Part shown: positions 10,835 through 20,052 of the stretch, piece by piece
Layout of the letters: every line of letters begins with the position of its first letter
How positions within the stretch are numbered: the first letter of the stretch is position 1
NCBI GenBank assembly: GCA_027605045.1
Contig: JAQFWX010000008.1
Location: 372,001-436,000, forward strand
Source of the DNA: Phallus indusiatus
Taxonomy: Eukaryota; Basidiomycota; Agaricomycetes; Phallales; Phallaceae
DNA: 64,000 bases
Direction of reading: 5' to 3'
Program-made: the position numbers and the translations under genes
Notes under the pieces: generated by a model
The model's database searches: none
The model's input: only the letters and a program-made list of their open reading frames with translations
Told to the model about the DNA's origin: nothing

Positions 10835-11233
10835 TGTCAGGGTACGCTACCGCGTCCCCTTACTTTCCTTATTTATTATCATCGGTATATGTTTATTTCT
10901 ATTTCATTTACATTTCCCGTCCATTACTTCCATTTTCCGTTTCCTCGTTCTACCTCTATTTCACTTTCTTTACTCGCGCGCGTCGCGCGCTCGTACTCGG
11001 CGTGATGCCCGTGACATCACGTCGCTTAGGTTCGGTTCGGGCGCCTAGCACTTAGTTGTGTCAGGGCCGCACGCCGCGCTATCGTTTTTCATGTATATAG
11101 TCGCTGTCCCTAGAGTGAGGGTCCCTAAGCTTGTTCTCTTAGGATCCCCTCCCTCTAGGTGAGTAGTTAGTGTTTTCCGCAATATATTATCTTAGGATCC
11201 CCTCCCTCTAGCCTGAGCTGAGTAGCCCTAACA
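10835..11233 (+). repeat. 5' LTR
   Basis: 399 bp from TGTCAGGG to CCTAACA. It holds a GC-rich palindrome near 10975-10992, an inverted repeat around cgtgatg/catcacg near 11000-11021, a TATA box at 11094 and two copies of ttaggatcccctccctctag near 11139 and 11193. Confidence 0.95.
11094..11099 (+). promoter_or_regulatory. LTR promoter TATA box
   Basis: tatata at 11094-11099 in the LTR lies 33 nt before aagcttgttct (11127-11137). A transcript starting about 30 nt downstream of the TATA box would therefore begin at or near that 11-mer, which would define the start of the R region. Confidence 0.55.
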
Positions 11234-11235
11234 GT

Positions 11236-11246
11236 AGAACAAGCTT
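11236..11246 (+). promoter_or_regulatory. candidate self-priming primer-binding site
   Basis: Two bases after the 5' LTR comes agaacaagctt. It is the exact reverse complement of aagcttgttct at 11127-11137, the predicted 5' end of the transcript. In Tf1 and related sushi elements an 11-nt stretch at the mRNA 5' end folds back on the primer-binding site and primes minus-strand synthesis. I see no match here to the 3' end of initiator tRNA-Met (tggtatcag-type), which fits self-priming. The start site itself is inferred. Confidence 0.55.
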
Positions 11247-11397
11247 CTACTCGCAGACTGGCCGTTTTTATCGACACTCGCTATCGGAAAATCGCGCTCG
11301 ACACCGACTATCGCAGTGTCGTATTTTTCCCTCGAGTCCCGTCTATAACCGACCCCTCTGCTCCATCTTAAAAACCCCATTTTCCTTTCTCTCTCTC

Positions 11398-12708
11398 ATG
11401 GACTCTTCTCCTCCACCCTCTGCACCCCCACTCGTCACCCTCAACGATGTGGCGACTATTATTATGCGGCAGTTCGCGGAAATGGATGCCCGCCTGGCAA
11501 GACAGGAATCCCAGGCCTCACAGATGATTGAGGTGCTGCAGAACATCCGAGACGCGGCTAGAGCTGCTCCAACCCAAAACTCCCCTGTGGGCGACGCTTC
11601 CTCGTCTGGACAACCACCGGCTCCTGAGCATCAAGCCAGTTCACGCTCTTCCCGAAATACCCGACCTGCTGTACCTCCTTCGTTCGACGGAGATCGCTCC
11701 AAGGGTCGCGCCTTTTGGAACACTGTCGAGTTTTACATGAGTATATGCAGTCGCGATTTCGAGACTGATGAACTCAAGATCGGCTGGGCGATGTCGTACA
11801 TGAACGAAGGTCGCGCCCTTACCTTCAGCGAATCTATGCTGAAAAGGTATCAAAGAGGAGAGAAGCCATTCGCTGACTGGGATGCCTTCCGGGAAAGATT
11901 CAAGGCCGATTTCTTTCCACAATCCGAGCAAGAAGACGCCATCAACACCCTCTACTCCAACCGCTATGTCCAAGGCAACAGGACTGTAGAGGAATATGTA
12001 GACGCCTTCCGCGTACTCATTGAGCACGCTGGCTTTACGGAAGGACTCGCCATTAACACGTACTTTCGTAATGGTTTAGACCCGGCAATTGCATCTCTGG
12101 TAGCGACGATGAAGGACCGACCCGCACTCCACGACTACGAAGGCTGGATCAGGCAAGCACGCATGTTTGACATGGACAGGCGTGCCAACGAGGCCTTCAC
12201 CGCTGCTCGCCGTCGACTCGTGGGCTCTGGAACGGCTCAGACAAATCCCGCAGCTGTCCCCATTAATCGACCTCGTCCCACCCCTTTTCCGTCGTATCAG
12301 ACCCTCCAGATCCAGAGGAGGCCCCCTGCCCCTTCCTATCAGGCTCCTCCCTATCCACCTCCCAGGCCAGCATCTCAAATCGTGCCCACGTTGCCTCCAA
12401 GACCTGCGGCTCCTGCTCCTGCACCACAGGTTAGGCATGATCCGATGGACGTTGACGCTGCCCGTCGACGTGCTGGCCCAGAATCAACCAGGTGTCGTCG
12501 CTGTGGAGCAGCAGGCCATTGGGCTCGCGAATGCCCTCGTGCGTATGACATCCGATATCTTCAACCCGAGGAATTAGACGACAGTATCGCGCATCTGCTG
12601 GCCCAGAAAGATGCGCTAGAAGCCCAGACACGTGGTGACTCTGCTCTGACAGAGGGGGAGACTGTAGCTGCAGCAGAGGTAGAGGATTTTCAAAACGGCG
12701 ACGAGTGA
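11398..12708 (+). CDS. gag: chromovirus Gag
   Basis: A 436-residue structural protein that packages the element RNA. The central part (about residues 95-270) is the Ty3-type capsid-like retrotransposon gag region, with AFWNTVEFYM and FFPQSEQEDAINTLYSNRY. A Pro-rich linker (about 290-345) leads to one CCHC zinc knuckle, CRRCGAAGHWAREC, near residue 365. The TGA at 12706-12708 overlaps the pol frame, which is open from 12639, so the two share about 70 nt with pol in the -1 frame. That fits -1 frameshifting, but I see no classic slippery heptamer. Coding is intact. Confidence 0.93.
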   Translation: MDSSPPPSAPPLVTLNDVATIIMRQFAEMDARLARQESQASQMIEVLQNIRDAARAAPTQNSPVGDASSSGQPPAPEHQASSRSSRNTRPAVPPSFDGDRSKGRAFWNTVEFYMSICSRDFETDELKIGWAMSYMNEGRALTFSESMLKRYQRGEKPFADWDAFRERFKADFFPQSEQEDAINTLYSNRYVQGNRTVEEYVDAFRVLIEHAGFTEGLAINTYFRNGLDPAIASLVATMKDRPALHDYEGWIRQARMFDMDRRANEAFTAARRRLVGSGTAQTNPAAVPINRPRPTPFPSYQTLQIQRRPPAPSYQAPPYPPPRPASQIVPTLPPRPAAPAPAPQVRHDPMDVDAARRRAGPESTRCRRCGAAGHWARECPRAYDIRYLQPEELDDSIAHLLAQKDALEAQTRGDSALTEGETVAAAEVEDFQNGDE

Positions 12709-14046
12709 ACGATGCACCCTCGTTGCCGACATCTAATAGATTCGACATTTTGTACATAGATCGCGAACAAAATGACACTTCTGATTCGAATCTAACTACC
12801 CCTGCTGCATCCCCTGCTAAACCCGAAGAATCGTCTCCACCTGCTACACGCTCTGTTTCAACTCCATGTATGCTGTCGCCTTCTCAACGTCGCGCATTGC
12901 CAAGCGAATACCGACTCGCAGCTACTGCTGGTACGCAGAAGCTAGAGATCCCGGTGGAACTACAGAGTGTTGACACTGGAGCCCTGCTGCACAGCAAGGC
13001 CATGCTGGACACTGGAGCTAGCGGTATGTTCCTCGACCGCGACTTTGTCGAAAAACATCGGCTTCCCTCCGTGCGTCTTGCTAAACCAATTCCCGTGTTC
13101 AACGTTGATGGTACGCCCAACCACGCTGGCTCTATCACCCACGTCGTTGACCTGGTTGTTCGATTTCGGGATCATTCCGAACGCACCTTGTTCGCCGTTA
13201 CCTCGCTCAAGTATCCCGTCCTATTTGGGCTGCCGTGGTTCAAGGCTCACAATCCCGTCATAGACTACACAACTGGTCAAGTGGAGTTCATGCGCTGCAG
13301 CCCCAGTTGTCGGTCTTGTGCTCCACGCTGGCCAGCGGGTAAGCTCTCTAAGCGCGCGTTCCAACAGATCCGACGCGCACCTTTACCAGAGCTCGACAAC
13401 ACTGAGGCCGATGATCCTGATATACCAGACCTGGTTGACGTCGAGTCTGAGATTGAAGAGGGTGATCGACTGTTCGCGATATCAATGCTACCCGACGAGC
13501 CCGACACTCACCGCATATATGCCACCGAGACCATCTCCCAACGACTGGCTCAGGCCCACGCCAACAACGCAGACGCACCAGCTCCCAAGGGTTTTCGGGA
13601 CATCGTGCCAGAGATGTTCCACGACTTTGCCGACATTTTCTCGAAGGAGTCATTCGATTCGTTGCCGCAGTCGAAGAAGTGGGATCACCCGATAGAACTT
13701 GTGCCAGGTTCCGAGCCCAAGTCTTGCAAGATCTACCCGCTGTCACCTAACGAACAGGCCGAGTTAGATGCGTTTCTGGAAGAGAACCTTGCGTCTGGAC
13801 GAATCCGGCCCTCCAAGTCGCCCATGGCGTCCCCGGTGTTCTTCATTAAGAAGAAAGATGGCTCTCTTCGCCTTATTCAGGACTATCGCGCGTTGAATGC
13901 CATGACAATCAAGAATCGCTACCCGCTGCCTCTGATCTCGGAACTCATCAACAAACTGCAAGGTGCCCGGTACTTTACCAAGCTGGACGTGCGCTGGGGT
14001 TACAACAACGTACGGATAAAGGAAGGAGATGAGTGGAAGGCCGCTT
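12639..14046 (+). CDS. pol: chromovirus Pol, part 1: protease and start of reverse transcriptase
   Basis: This frame is -1 relative to gag and lacks an early ATG (the codon at 12705 is GTG), so it is probably expressed as a Gag-Pol fusion. It contains the aspartic protease site LDTGASGMFLD, then the start of the reverse transcriptase with HPIELVPGSEP, SPVFFIKKKDGSLR and DYRALNAMTIKNRYPLP. Just after GDEWKAA near 14045 the frame breaks. The continuation is one frame over, which is what a single missing base in the T run at 14045-14046 would produce. The original frame ends at 14081. Confidence 0.9.
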
Positions 14047-15355
14047 CCGCACCAATCGTGGCCTCTTCGAGCCCTTGGTGATGTTTTTTGGTCTCACTAA
14101 CAGTCCTGCCACCTTCCAGACAATGATGAATGAGATCTTTGAAGACATGATCTCGGAAGGTGTCGTTGCCGTCTATATCGACGACATTCTCATTTACACT
14201 CGGGATCGGGAACAGCACGACAGGGTGACACGACGCGTTCTCGAACGTCTCCGTGAACACAAACTGTATCTCAAGGCAGAGAAGTGCGAGTTCTGCCGGA
14301 CTAAGATCGAGTACTTGGGTGTTGTCATTTCCGAGAACACCGTCGAGATGGATCCCGCGAAAGTCTCGGGTGTCAGAGACTGGCCTGTCCCGAAGAACGT
14401 CACGGAGGTCCAGTCCTTCCTGGGCTTCGCCAACTTCTACCGTCGGTTTATCAAGGATTTCGCGCGTATTGCCAATCCCATGTTCGGGTTAACCAAGAAG
14501 GATACGTCCTTCGTCTGGTCCGACACTTGTCAGCACGCTTTCGATACTCTGAAGTCGTCAATCACCTCTGCTCCTATTCTCCTCATCCCCAACCCCGCTA
14601 ATCCTTACCGGGTTGAAGCAGACAGCTCCGACTTTGCAACAGGCGCAGTTCTTTCACAGTTGTCGAGCGAAGACGGTAAATGGCACCCAGTTGCTTTCTT
14701 CTCGAAGGCCCTCAGTCCCGTTGAACGCAACTACGAGATTCACGACAAGGAGATGCTCGCTATCATACGGTCCTTAGAGGAATGGCGACACTTTCTTGAA
14801 GGCGCGTCTCACCCTATCGACATACGGACTGATCACAAGAATCTCGAGTATTTCATGTCCGCGCGTAACCTCAATCGTCGTCAAGCCAGATGGTCAGTAT
14901 ATCTCTCACGATTCGACTTTACTCTGCAGCATATACCGGGTAAGTCGATGGGTAAACCTGATGGCTTATCCCGTCGCCCAGATCATGGCTCGGGAAAGGA
15001 CGACAATCGTGGCGTCACCTTAATCCGACCCGAAATGTTTGCAATCAATGCTCTGCAAACATTCCGTCTTAAGGGGGAGGAGGAGGATCTTCTACGCCAG
15101 ATTCGCAAGGCCAATCGGGAAGGCAAGGTTGAGGATAGTGTGTCCAAAGCCGTTGCAACACTTCGTGCACTGGGTGGTCGTTCGGCTCACTCGTCGGAAT
15201 GGTTTGAAGACCAGGACCTCCTCTACTATCGCGGCAAGGTTTATGTGCCAAATGTGGACGAATTGCGTCGGAAAATCCTTTCCAGACACCACGACACCAA
15301 ACTCGGTGGTCACCCGGGTCGTTTCAAGACTCTTGAGCTCGTTTCGCGCACCTTT
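14047..15355 (+). CDS. pol: chromovirus Pol, part 2: reverse transcriptase, RNase H, integrase zinc domain
   Basis: Continues reverse transcriptase from GLFEPLVMFFGLTNSPATFQ through the catalytic YIDD (about 14173-14184) and FLGFANFYRRFIKDFA. RNase H follows with VEADSSDFATGAVL, YEIHDKEMLAI and RTDHKNLEYF. The HH half of the integrase HHCC zinc domain is at SRHHDTKLGGHPGRFKTLEL. A second break at the T run 15353-15355 again fits one missing base. The original frame stops at 15394, and the CC half (CDMC) is in the next frame. Confidence 0.9.
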
Positions 15356-16647
15356 GGTGGCCAGGTGTCTCTAGGTATGTACAACGCTATGTAGAGGCCT
15401 GCGACATGTGTCTACGTACGAAACCGTCTCGTCATGCCCCCTATGGACTTCTCCGACCCACAGAAGTGCCAAGTCGACCCTGGGAACACATCTCAGTCGA
15501 CTTCATCGTGGAGCTGCCAGAATCCAACGGTTTCGACGCGATCCTCTCTGTCGTCGACTCTCTCACCAAACGGGTTCATTTCATGCCGACATTTACGACA
15601 CTTGACGCGACAGGTCTGGCCCGACTGTACCTCCAGCACGTCTGGAAGCTCCATGGGCTTCCCATGAAGGTGATCTCTGACAGGGGCCCCCAGTTCGCGT
15701 CCCGCTTCACGCAGGAGCTTTCTAGGCTCCTTGGCATACGGCTTGCACCCTCTACTGCATATCATCCTCAAACCGATGGTCAGACAGAACGCGTCAATGC
15801 AGAAGTCGAGCAGTATCTTCGGCTCTTCACCTCAGAGCGACAGGACGACTGGGACCAGCTGCTGCCCATGGCTGAGTTCGCATACAACAACCATGTGCAC
15901 TCAGCCACACGTTCGACACCTTTTGAGCTCGACACTGGACGACATCCTCGTATGGGATTCGAACCGCAGGTTGCCGACTCGAAGATCGAATCCGTCAACG
16001 AGTTCAAGACGCGTATGGAATCGACGATAGAGGAAGCCAAGGCCGCTATAGCCAGGTCGAAAGACGAGATGGCCAAGTATTACGATCGGAAACACATCCC
16101 AGCACCTGAATACAAGGTTGGCGACAAGGTATACCTCGATTCGAGCGACATCCGCACCACCAGACCTTCCGCCAAATTGTCGCATCGGTACCTAGGCCCA
16201 TTTCCGATAGTCAACAAGGTCGGATCCCATGCATACAGGCTACGTCTACCACTGTCGATGTCAAGACTCCACCCCGTCTTCCATGTCGGGAAGTTACGTC
16301 CAAAGGTCGAAGATACGATCCCGGGTCGTCGTGTTAAGGCTCCACCACCTCCTGAGGTCAGAGACGACGGTGAACACTACGTCGTGGAACGGATTCTGGA
16401 CAGTCGTGTCTTCCGGAGACGACTCGAGTATAAGGTGCGTTGGGAAGGCTATGGTCCCGAGCACGATCAGTGGGAACCCGAGTCGAATATTGCAGCCCCA
16501 GATCTCATTAAGGAATTCCACCGCGAACATCCGAGTGCGCCACGCTCGATAAATGGCCTTCTTTTCCATCGTCGCCCTCGGTTTGATTTTTCTAAGTTAC
16601 AAGCGTCATTAGTCGAAGCTACAGGCGTCGGGACGCCGCCTCGTTGA
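15356..16647 (+). CDS. pol: chromovirus Pol, part 3: integrase and chromodomain
   Basis: Begins just before the CC pair of the integrase zinc domain (ACDMCLRTK). The DDE core follows: WEHISVDFIVELPES (first Asp), VISDRGPQFASRF (second Asp) and PQTDGQTERVNAEVEQY (Glu). The GPY/F-like region is KLSHRYLGPFPIVNKVG. A C-terminal chromodomain, with YVVERILDSRV and YKVRWEGYGPEHDQWEPE, probably steers integration to histone-marked chromatin, as in other chromoviruses. The protein ends at 16647, 11 bases before the 3' LTR. Confidence 0.93.
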
Positions 16648-16658
16648 AGGGGGGATGG
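16646..16658 (+). promoter_or_regulatory. polypurine tract
   Basis: A purine run, gaaggggggatgg interrupted by a single t, directly precedes the 3' LTR. This is the standard plus-strand primer position. Confidence 0.75.
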
Positions 16659-17057
16659 TGTCAGGGTACGCTACCGCGTCCCCTTACTTTCCTTATTTAT
16701 TATCATCGGTATATGTTTATTTCTATTTCATTTACATTTCCCGTCCATTACTTCCATTTTCCGTTTCCTCGTTCTACCTCTATTTCACTTTCTTTACTCG
16801 CGCGCGTCGCGCGCTCGTACTCGGCGTGATGCCCGTGACATCACGTCGCTTAGGTTCGGTTCGGGCGCCTAGCACTTAGTTGTGTCAGGGCCGCACGCCG
16901 CGCTATCGTTTTTCATGTATATAGTCGCTGTCCCTAGAGTGAGGGTCCCTAAGCTTGTTCTCTTAGGATCCCCTCCCTCTAGGTGAGTAGTTAGTGTTTT
17001 CCGCAATATATTATCTTAGGATCCCCTCCCTCTAGCCTGAGCTGAGTAGCCCTAACA
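16659..17057 (+). repeat. 3' LTR
   Basis: 399 bp, with no difference from the 5' LTR that I can see. It is followed by the target duplication cctaa (17058-17062), the last ca of the older LTR, and gtaag (17065-17069). Confidence 0.95.
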
Positions 17058-17262
17058 CCTAACAGTAAGGAGCCAGAGTATCAGTTAGAACAAATACAGA
17101 GTTGAAGAGAACCTAAGCCTTGCAGGAGAACCCTTGATTGCTGTAGATCAATAGTTTAAAAGTAGAAGGTTCAACTCAATATTGAATTCGGTTGCGATGA
17201 AATTTGTAGGGGGATCTTAACTGAAGAAGCATCCGATTCACCATCCGGAGGCGAGAAAAAAA

Positions 17263-17336
17263 CCGATACGCCGAGGAATCGAACCCAGCAGCAACCCAAA
17301 GCACAGCGTTAACGCACGCCATTGATCCATCACGCC
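17263..17336 (-). other. tRNA-like sequence (SINE head or degenerate tRNA) in the DNA transposon
   Basis: On the minus strand TGGATCAATGG (17329-17319) resembles a pol III A box, and GGTTCGATTCC (17285-17275) is an exact B box. Their starts are 44 nt apart, the distance found in a tRNA gene. Between them is CTTTGGG, the anticodon loop sequence of tRNA-Pro(UGG). The acceptor and anticodon stems do not pair well, so this is not a working tRNA. It is either a tRNA fossil or a tRNA-derived SINE head. Confidence 0.5.
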
Positions 17337-17501
17337 ATAATATTAGTATAATTTATTGTTAATATAACGTATAAGTGGAGGGCGATCATCGAGCAAGGAA
17401 AACTTTGGACGCGTCTGATTGGTTAAACGACACGCGCGGAAATTTGTTACCCGATTTAGTCCCGAGCGCCTAAACTTTGCTGGGGGAGACGTAGGACGAA
17501 T

Positions 17502-17510
17502 TTGTCACGG
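17502..17510. repeat. right 9-bp target duplication of the DNA transposon
   Basis: ttgtcacgg, equal to 10195-10203. The array sequence continues after it (cttgcgggaact) and becomes the RPF1 promoter. Confidence 0.75.
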
Positions 17511-17583
17511 CTTGCGGGAACTCTAGTTTTGCTTACATAATAGCCAATAGTTCTGTTTTCCTATTTTTGCAAAGTTTTCAAAC

Positions 17584-19111
17584 ATGGGATCGTCGTTCAA
17601 GCCAAAAAACAAGATGAAGTCAGTACGTTATATCTTATAGATCTTTTTCTTCCTATGAATCAAGCTTTTAGGCGAGAAAAGTTTTACCAGGAAATCAGGA
17701 AAAAGCGGACACAGCAGAAGCTGAAACGCAGGCAAGAAATTCTAGAGGAGGAAAAGAATGACAAGAAAAAGAGAGAGGTATTTGTGCATTGGGAATGATA
17801 AACGATGAGATCAACTGAAGGAACTGAAAAGGAACGCTTGGCCATGAATATACCGCGCACTTTAGACAATACCAGAGAATACGACCCTTCGATGCTCACA
17901 GCCAATCTTTCTATCAAAACTCCAAGTACATCTACTGGGGAGACGTCTACCTCGACTGTACCTTCCACCACTCACGCGAGTGCAGAAATCCCGGACGAGG
18001 AGGTCATGAATGATATCTCTACAGATCCCTTCGCCCCGTATTTTAATCCATCGCCCGATAGCGATACACCCATGATTCCAAAAGTGATTATCACAACTTC
18101 TCAAAAGGCTACACGTGCCACGTATGATTTTGGTGAAGAACTTGCCGCTGTGTTTCCAGGTGCTGAGTTCCGACGGCGACCTAAAGGTCAAGGATTTGAG
18201 ATCGGTCGGATTGCAAGATGGGCCGCGAAACGGGGGTATGGAAGCTTAATTGTCATTAATGAAGACCGAAAGCTACCAAGTACGTGTGATTATTCCTTAT
18301 ATCTAGCAAGCGACGAACTCGCAGTATTTATGTGTCATTAGATGCCATAACTCTTATCCACCTACCATCCGGTCCCTCGGCATATTTCAAATTAACATCT
18401 ATCGAATTAACGAAAGACATATATGTAAGTTTGTATCGGCACTCAGCTCTTTTCCTTATTATTTATAATCACAGGGACACGCTCGTGCTACTTCACATTA
18501 CCCAGAACTAATACTTAATAATTTTGTAACGCGTCTGGGACACACAGTGGGGCGTATGTTTCAAACCTTGTTCCCACCGCTTCCGGAGTTTCAAGGAAGG
18601 TGTGTGTGTGTGTGTGCATACTAGTATAGAAATCTTTTCTCATGGCATGTTCGATTAATTATGTGGTTTTTTCTCAGGCAAGTTGTAACGTTGCACAATC
18701 AGCGAGATTTCTTGTTCTTCAGACGGCATCGATATGCCTTCCGTAGTACAGAAAAAGCTGCCTTGCAGGAAATTGGACCACGATTTACATTGAAACTACG
18801 ATGGCTGAAGAAAGGATTACCAGGTGTTGGGGGTGCATTCGGAAAAGGAGAACATCCTCCCGAATTGGAGATTTCAGATGGTGAGGGAGACGAGGCTGCT
18901 GCAGGGAAGGAGGACGAGAAGGAAAAACCATCAGCCACAGGTTCAAGGGTTGCCACGGGTGGTCTGGACGAATATGAATGGGTCTGGAAGGTAGATCTTC
19001 TTTTTGTTAAACTCTACTTTTACGGCAATGAGGATGAGATCGACTCATGCTTGACATTTATTTCTTTGACAGCCGGAGCTGGAGACGACAAGAAGAACGT
19101 TCTTCTTATGA
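17584..19111 (+). CDS. RPF1: ribosome production factor 1 (Brix domain)
   Basis: A nucleolar 60S assembly factor. Seven exons fit: 17584-17622, 17691-17777, 17832-18279, 18342-18424, 18475-18599, 18678-18990 and 19073-19111. The N-terminus ([12 protein letters not shown], then a basic region) and [17 protein letters not shown] are typical of Rpf1. The Brix domain runs from [19 protein letters not shown] through [37 protein letters not shown] and [21 protein letters not shown]. The end, [14 protein letters not shown], is the family C-terminus. The first intron is the least certain join: the shorter acceptor would keep a REKFYQ stretch found in relatives but breaks the frame. The promoter lies on array DNA only about 80 nt from the transposon end. 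The donor at 18600 sits at the start of a GT repeat. Confidence 0.9.
18600..18616 (+). repeat. GT microsatellite at an RPF1 splice donor
   Basis: About eight GT units start exactly at the 5' splice site of intron 5, so several GT dinucleotides compete as donor. The phase-correct one is the first (G 18600). Confidence 0.6.
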
Positions 19112-20052
19112 TGGTGGTGATGAAAGACACGCGCTGGTTCATTTCGCCTCGATCATGGATACACTCTTTTCTCACCTTTCGATTGGCCGGCGTACAACAA
19201 GGTGGATTCGGGAAGAAGCGTTGATCATGCGACGGCATCTCTTTTAATTGATTGAGACACGCTCTCCTTCATATATTTGTGTTGTTCCATTTAAGGTGAA
19301 CAATAGAATAAAATAAAAGTCTTGTAATCAGAGCAAGTGTTTCGTCTCAAGTGGTTGCTATGCGGGATGAATACATGATGACGTTCACATCAGCCTCACC
19401 GGGACGCGCATTCCAGAGCCTAATACGGACCTCAGGGCAGGCAAAAAGGCCGAACTGAGCCGGGTCTTAAGCGTTGCATATGATAATTACGCGGGTCGCG
19501 CAAATTGTCGGTGCCATTTCTCTTTCTTTGTCATCTCTCACGCTTTTCCTCTTCTTCCTGTCTGTTTGCTTCTTTTTCCTTCGCAGATATAAAGCATCGT
19601 TATCTTTCTCTTGTGTCGTACCACTTGCTGGATTCATCGCTTTTTTTTGTTTCCGAAATTTTGCTGGCACGAACGCAGGGCCGGCAAAGTGTCGCGCTCA
19701 AGTGGGAATACACGTGGTGTTCCTCCTTTTTTTTATTTTATTTTTAGCGCTTTTCGTCGCAGCAGGCACTTTTATAATACCCCTCTTACGACTCAGAATT
19801 ACGGCGGAACCGTAATCGTAATTGGTGTTGCTCAACTTGCTGACTGGTCAGGCTCGCAGGTCGAGTTCGAGTCGCCGGAAGGGTACAAGCTGATTTTGCA
19901 CAGCGGGTAAGAGAGTCTCTGCTTGTGAACAATATCGTATACTCATCGCCTTTCACCAATAATAGCCGCATAAACAAGGGCAAGACCGAAGGTGGCTGCC
20001 GCTGTCTGAATATCTTGCTTCCTTGTTCGAAAATCCCTAGGGGACCCTTCAT
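19112..20052. other. intergenic, promoter region of the next gene
   Basis: Pyrimidine-rich DNA with runs of T and TTC from about 19510 to 19770. Open frames of up to 113 codons on the plus strand are low-complexity Phe/Ser/Leu translations of that tract. No gene is supported. It probably holds the promoter and leader of the gene at 20053. Confidence 0.5.

Larger units (their letters stand above)
10835..17057 (+). mobile_element. complete Ty3-type chromovirus (Tf1/sushi-like LTR retrotransposon)
   Basis: A 6.2 kb element with 399-bp LTRs, gag, and pol ordered protease, reverse transcriptase, RNase H, integrase and chromodomain. Gene order and chromodomain place it among Ty3 chromoviruses. The LTRs run TGTCAGGG to CCTAACA. 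I found no difference between the two on direct comparison, so insertion was recent. It lies within the older LTR, which lies within the TIR element. Pol has two single-base frameshifts, so this copy as written could move only with proteins supplied by another copy, unless the frameshifts are sequence errors. Confidence 0.95.
10204..17501. mobile_element. non-autonomous TIR DNA transposon (MULE-like), split by LTR elements
   Basis: The left end contains cctaggtctcccccagcaaa (about 10210-10229) and the right end contains the matching inverted form, tttgctgggggagacgtagg (17476-17495). Similarity continues inward over gttta, gcgc and gactaaat, so the imperfect inverted repeats cover about 45 bases. 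A 9-bp target duplication flanks them. Without the LTR insertions the element is only about 0.67 kb (10204-10438 plus 17070-17501) and holds no transposase, so it is non-autonomous. A 9-bp duplication suggests the Mutator-like superfamily; hAT (8 bp) is the alternative. The right arm carries a tRNA-like sequence. Confidence 0.7.

Noticed and set aside
10439..11233. Two LTRs side by side as an LTR-LTR tandem recombination product
   Set aside because: The separate target duplications (gtaag outside, cctaa inside) and the split last two bases of the older LTR show a nested insertion.
12639..12708. A slippery heptamer for gag-pol frameshifting
   Set aside because: The candidates (gggggag and ttttcaaaac) do not fit X XXY YYZ in the gag frame. 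The -1 overlap is real, but the mechanism is unproven.
11528..16569. Many open frames of 60-136 codons opposite or inside gag and pol
   Set aside because: They are other-frame readings of a GC-rich coding element with strong domain evidence in the main frames.
19815..19905. A tRNA-like stretch (gttgctcaacttgctgactg, then gtcgagttcgagtcg) upstream of the Ser/Pro-rich gene
   Set aside because: The T arm does not pair around the TTCGAGT loop, and I could not form acceptor or anticodon stems. It is probably chance similarity to a B box.
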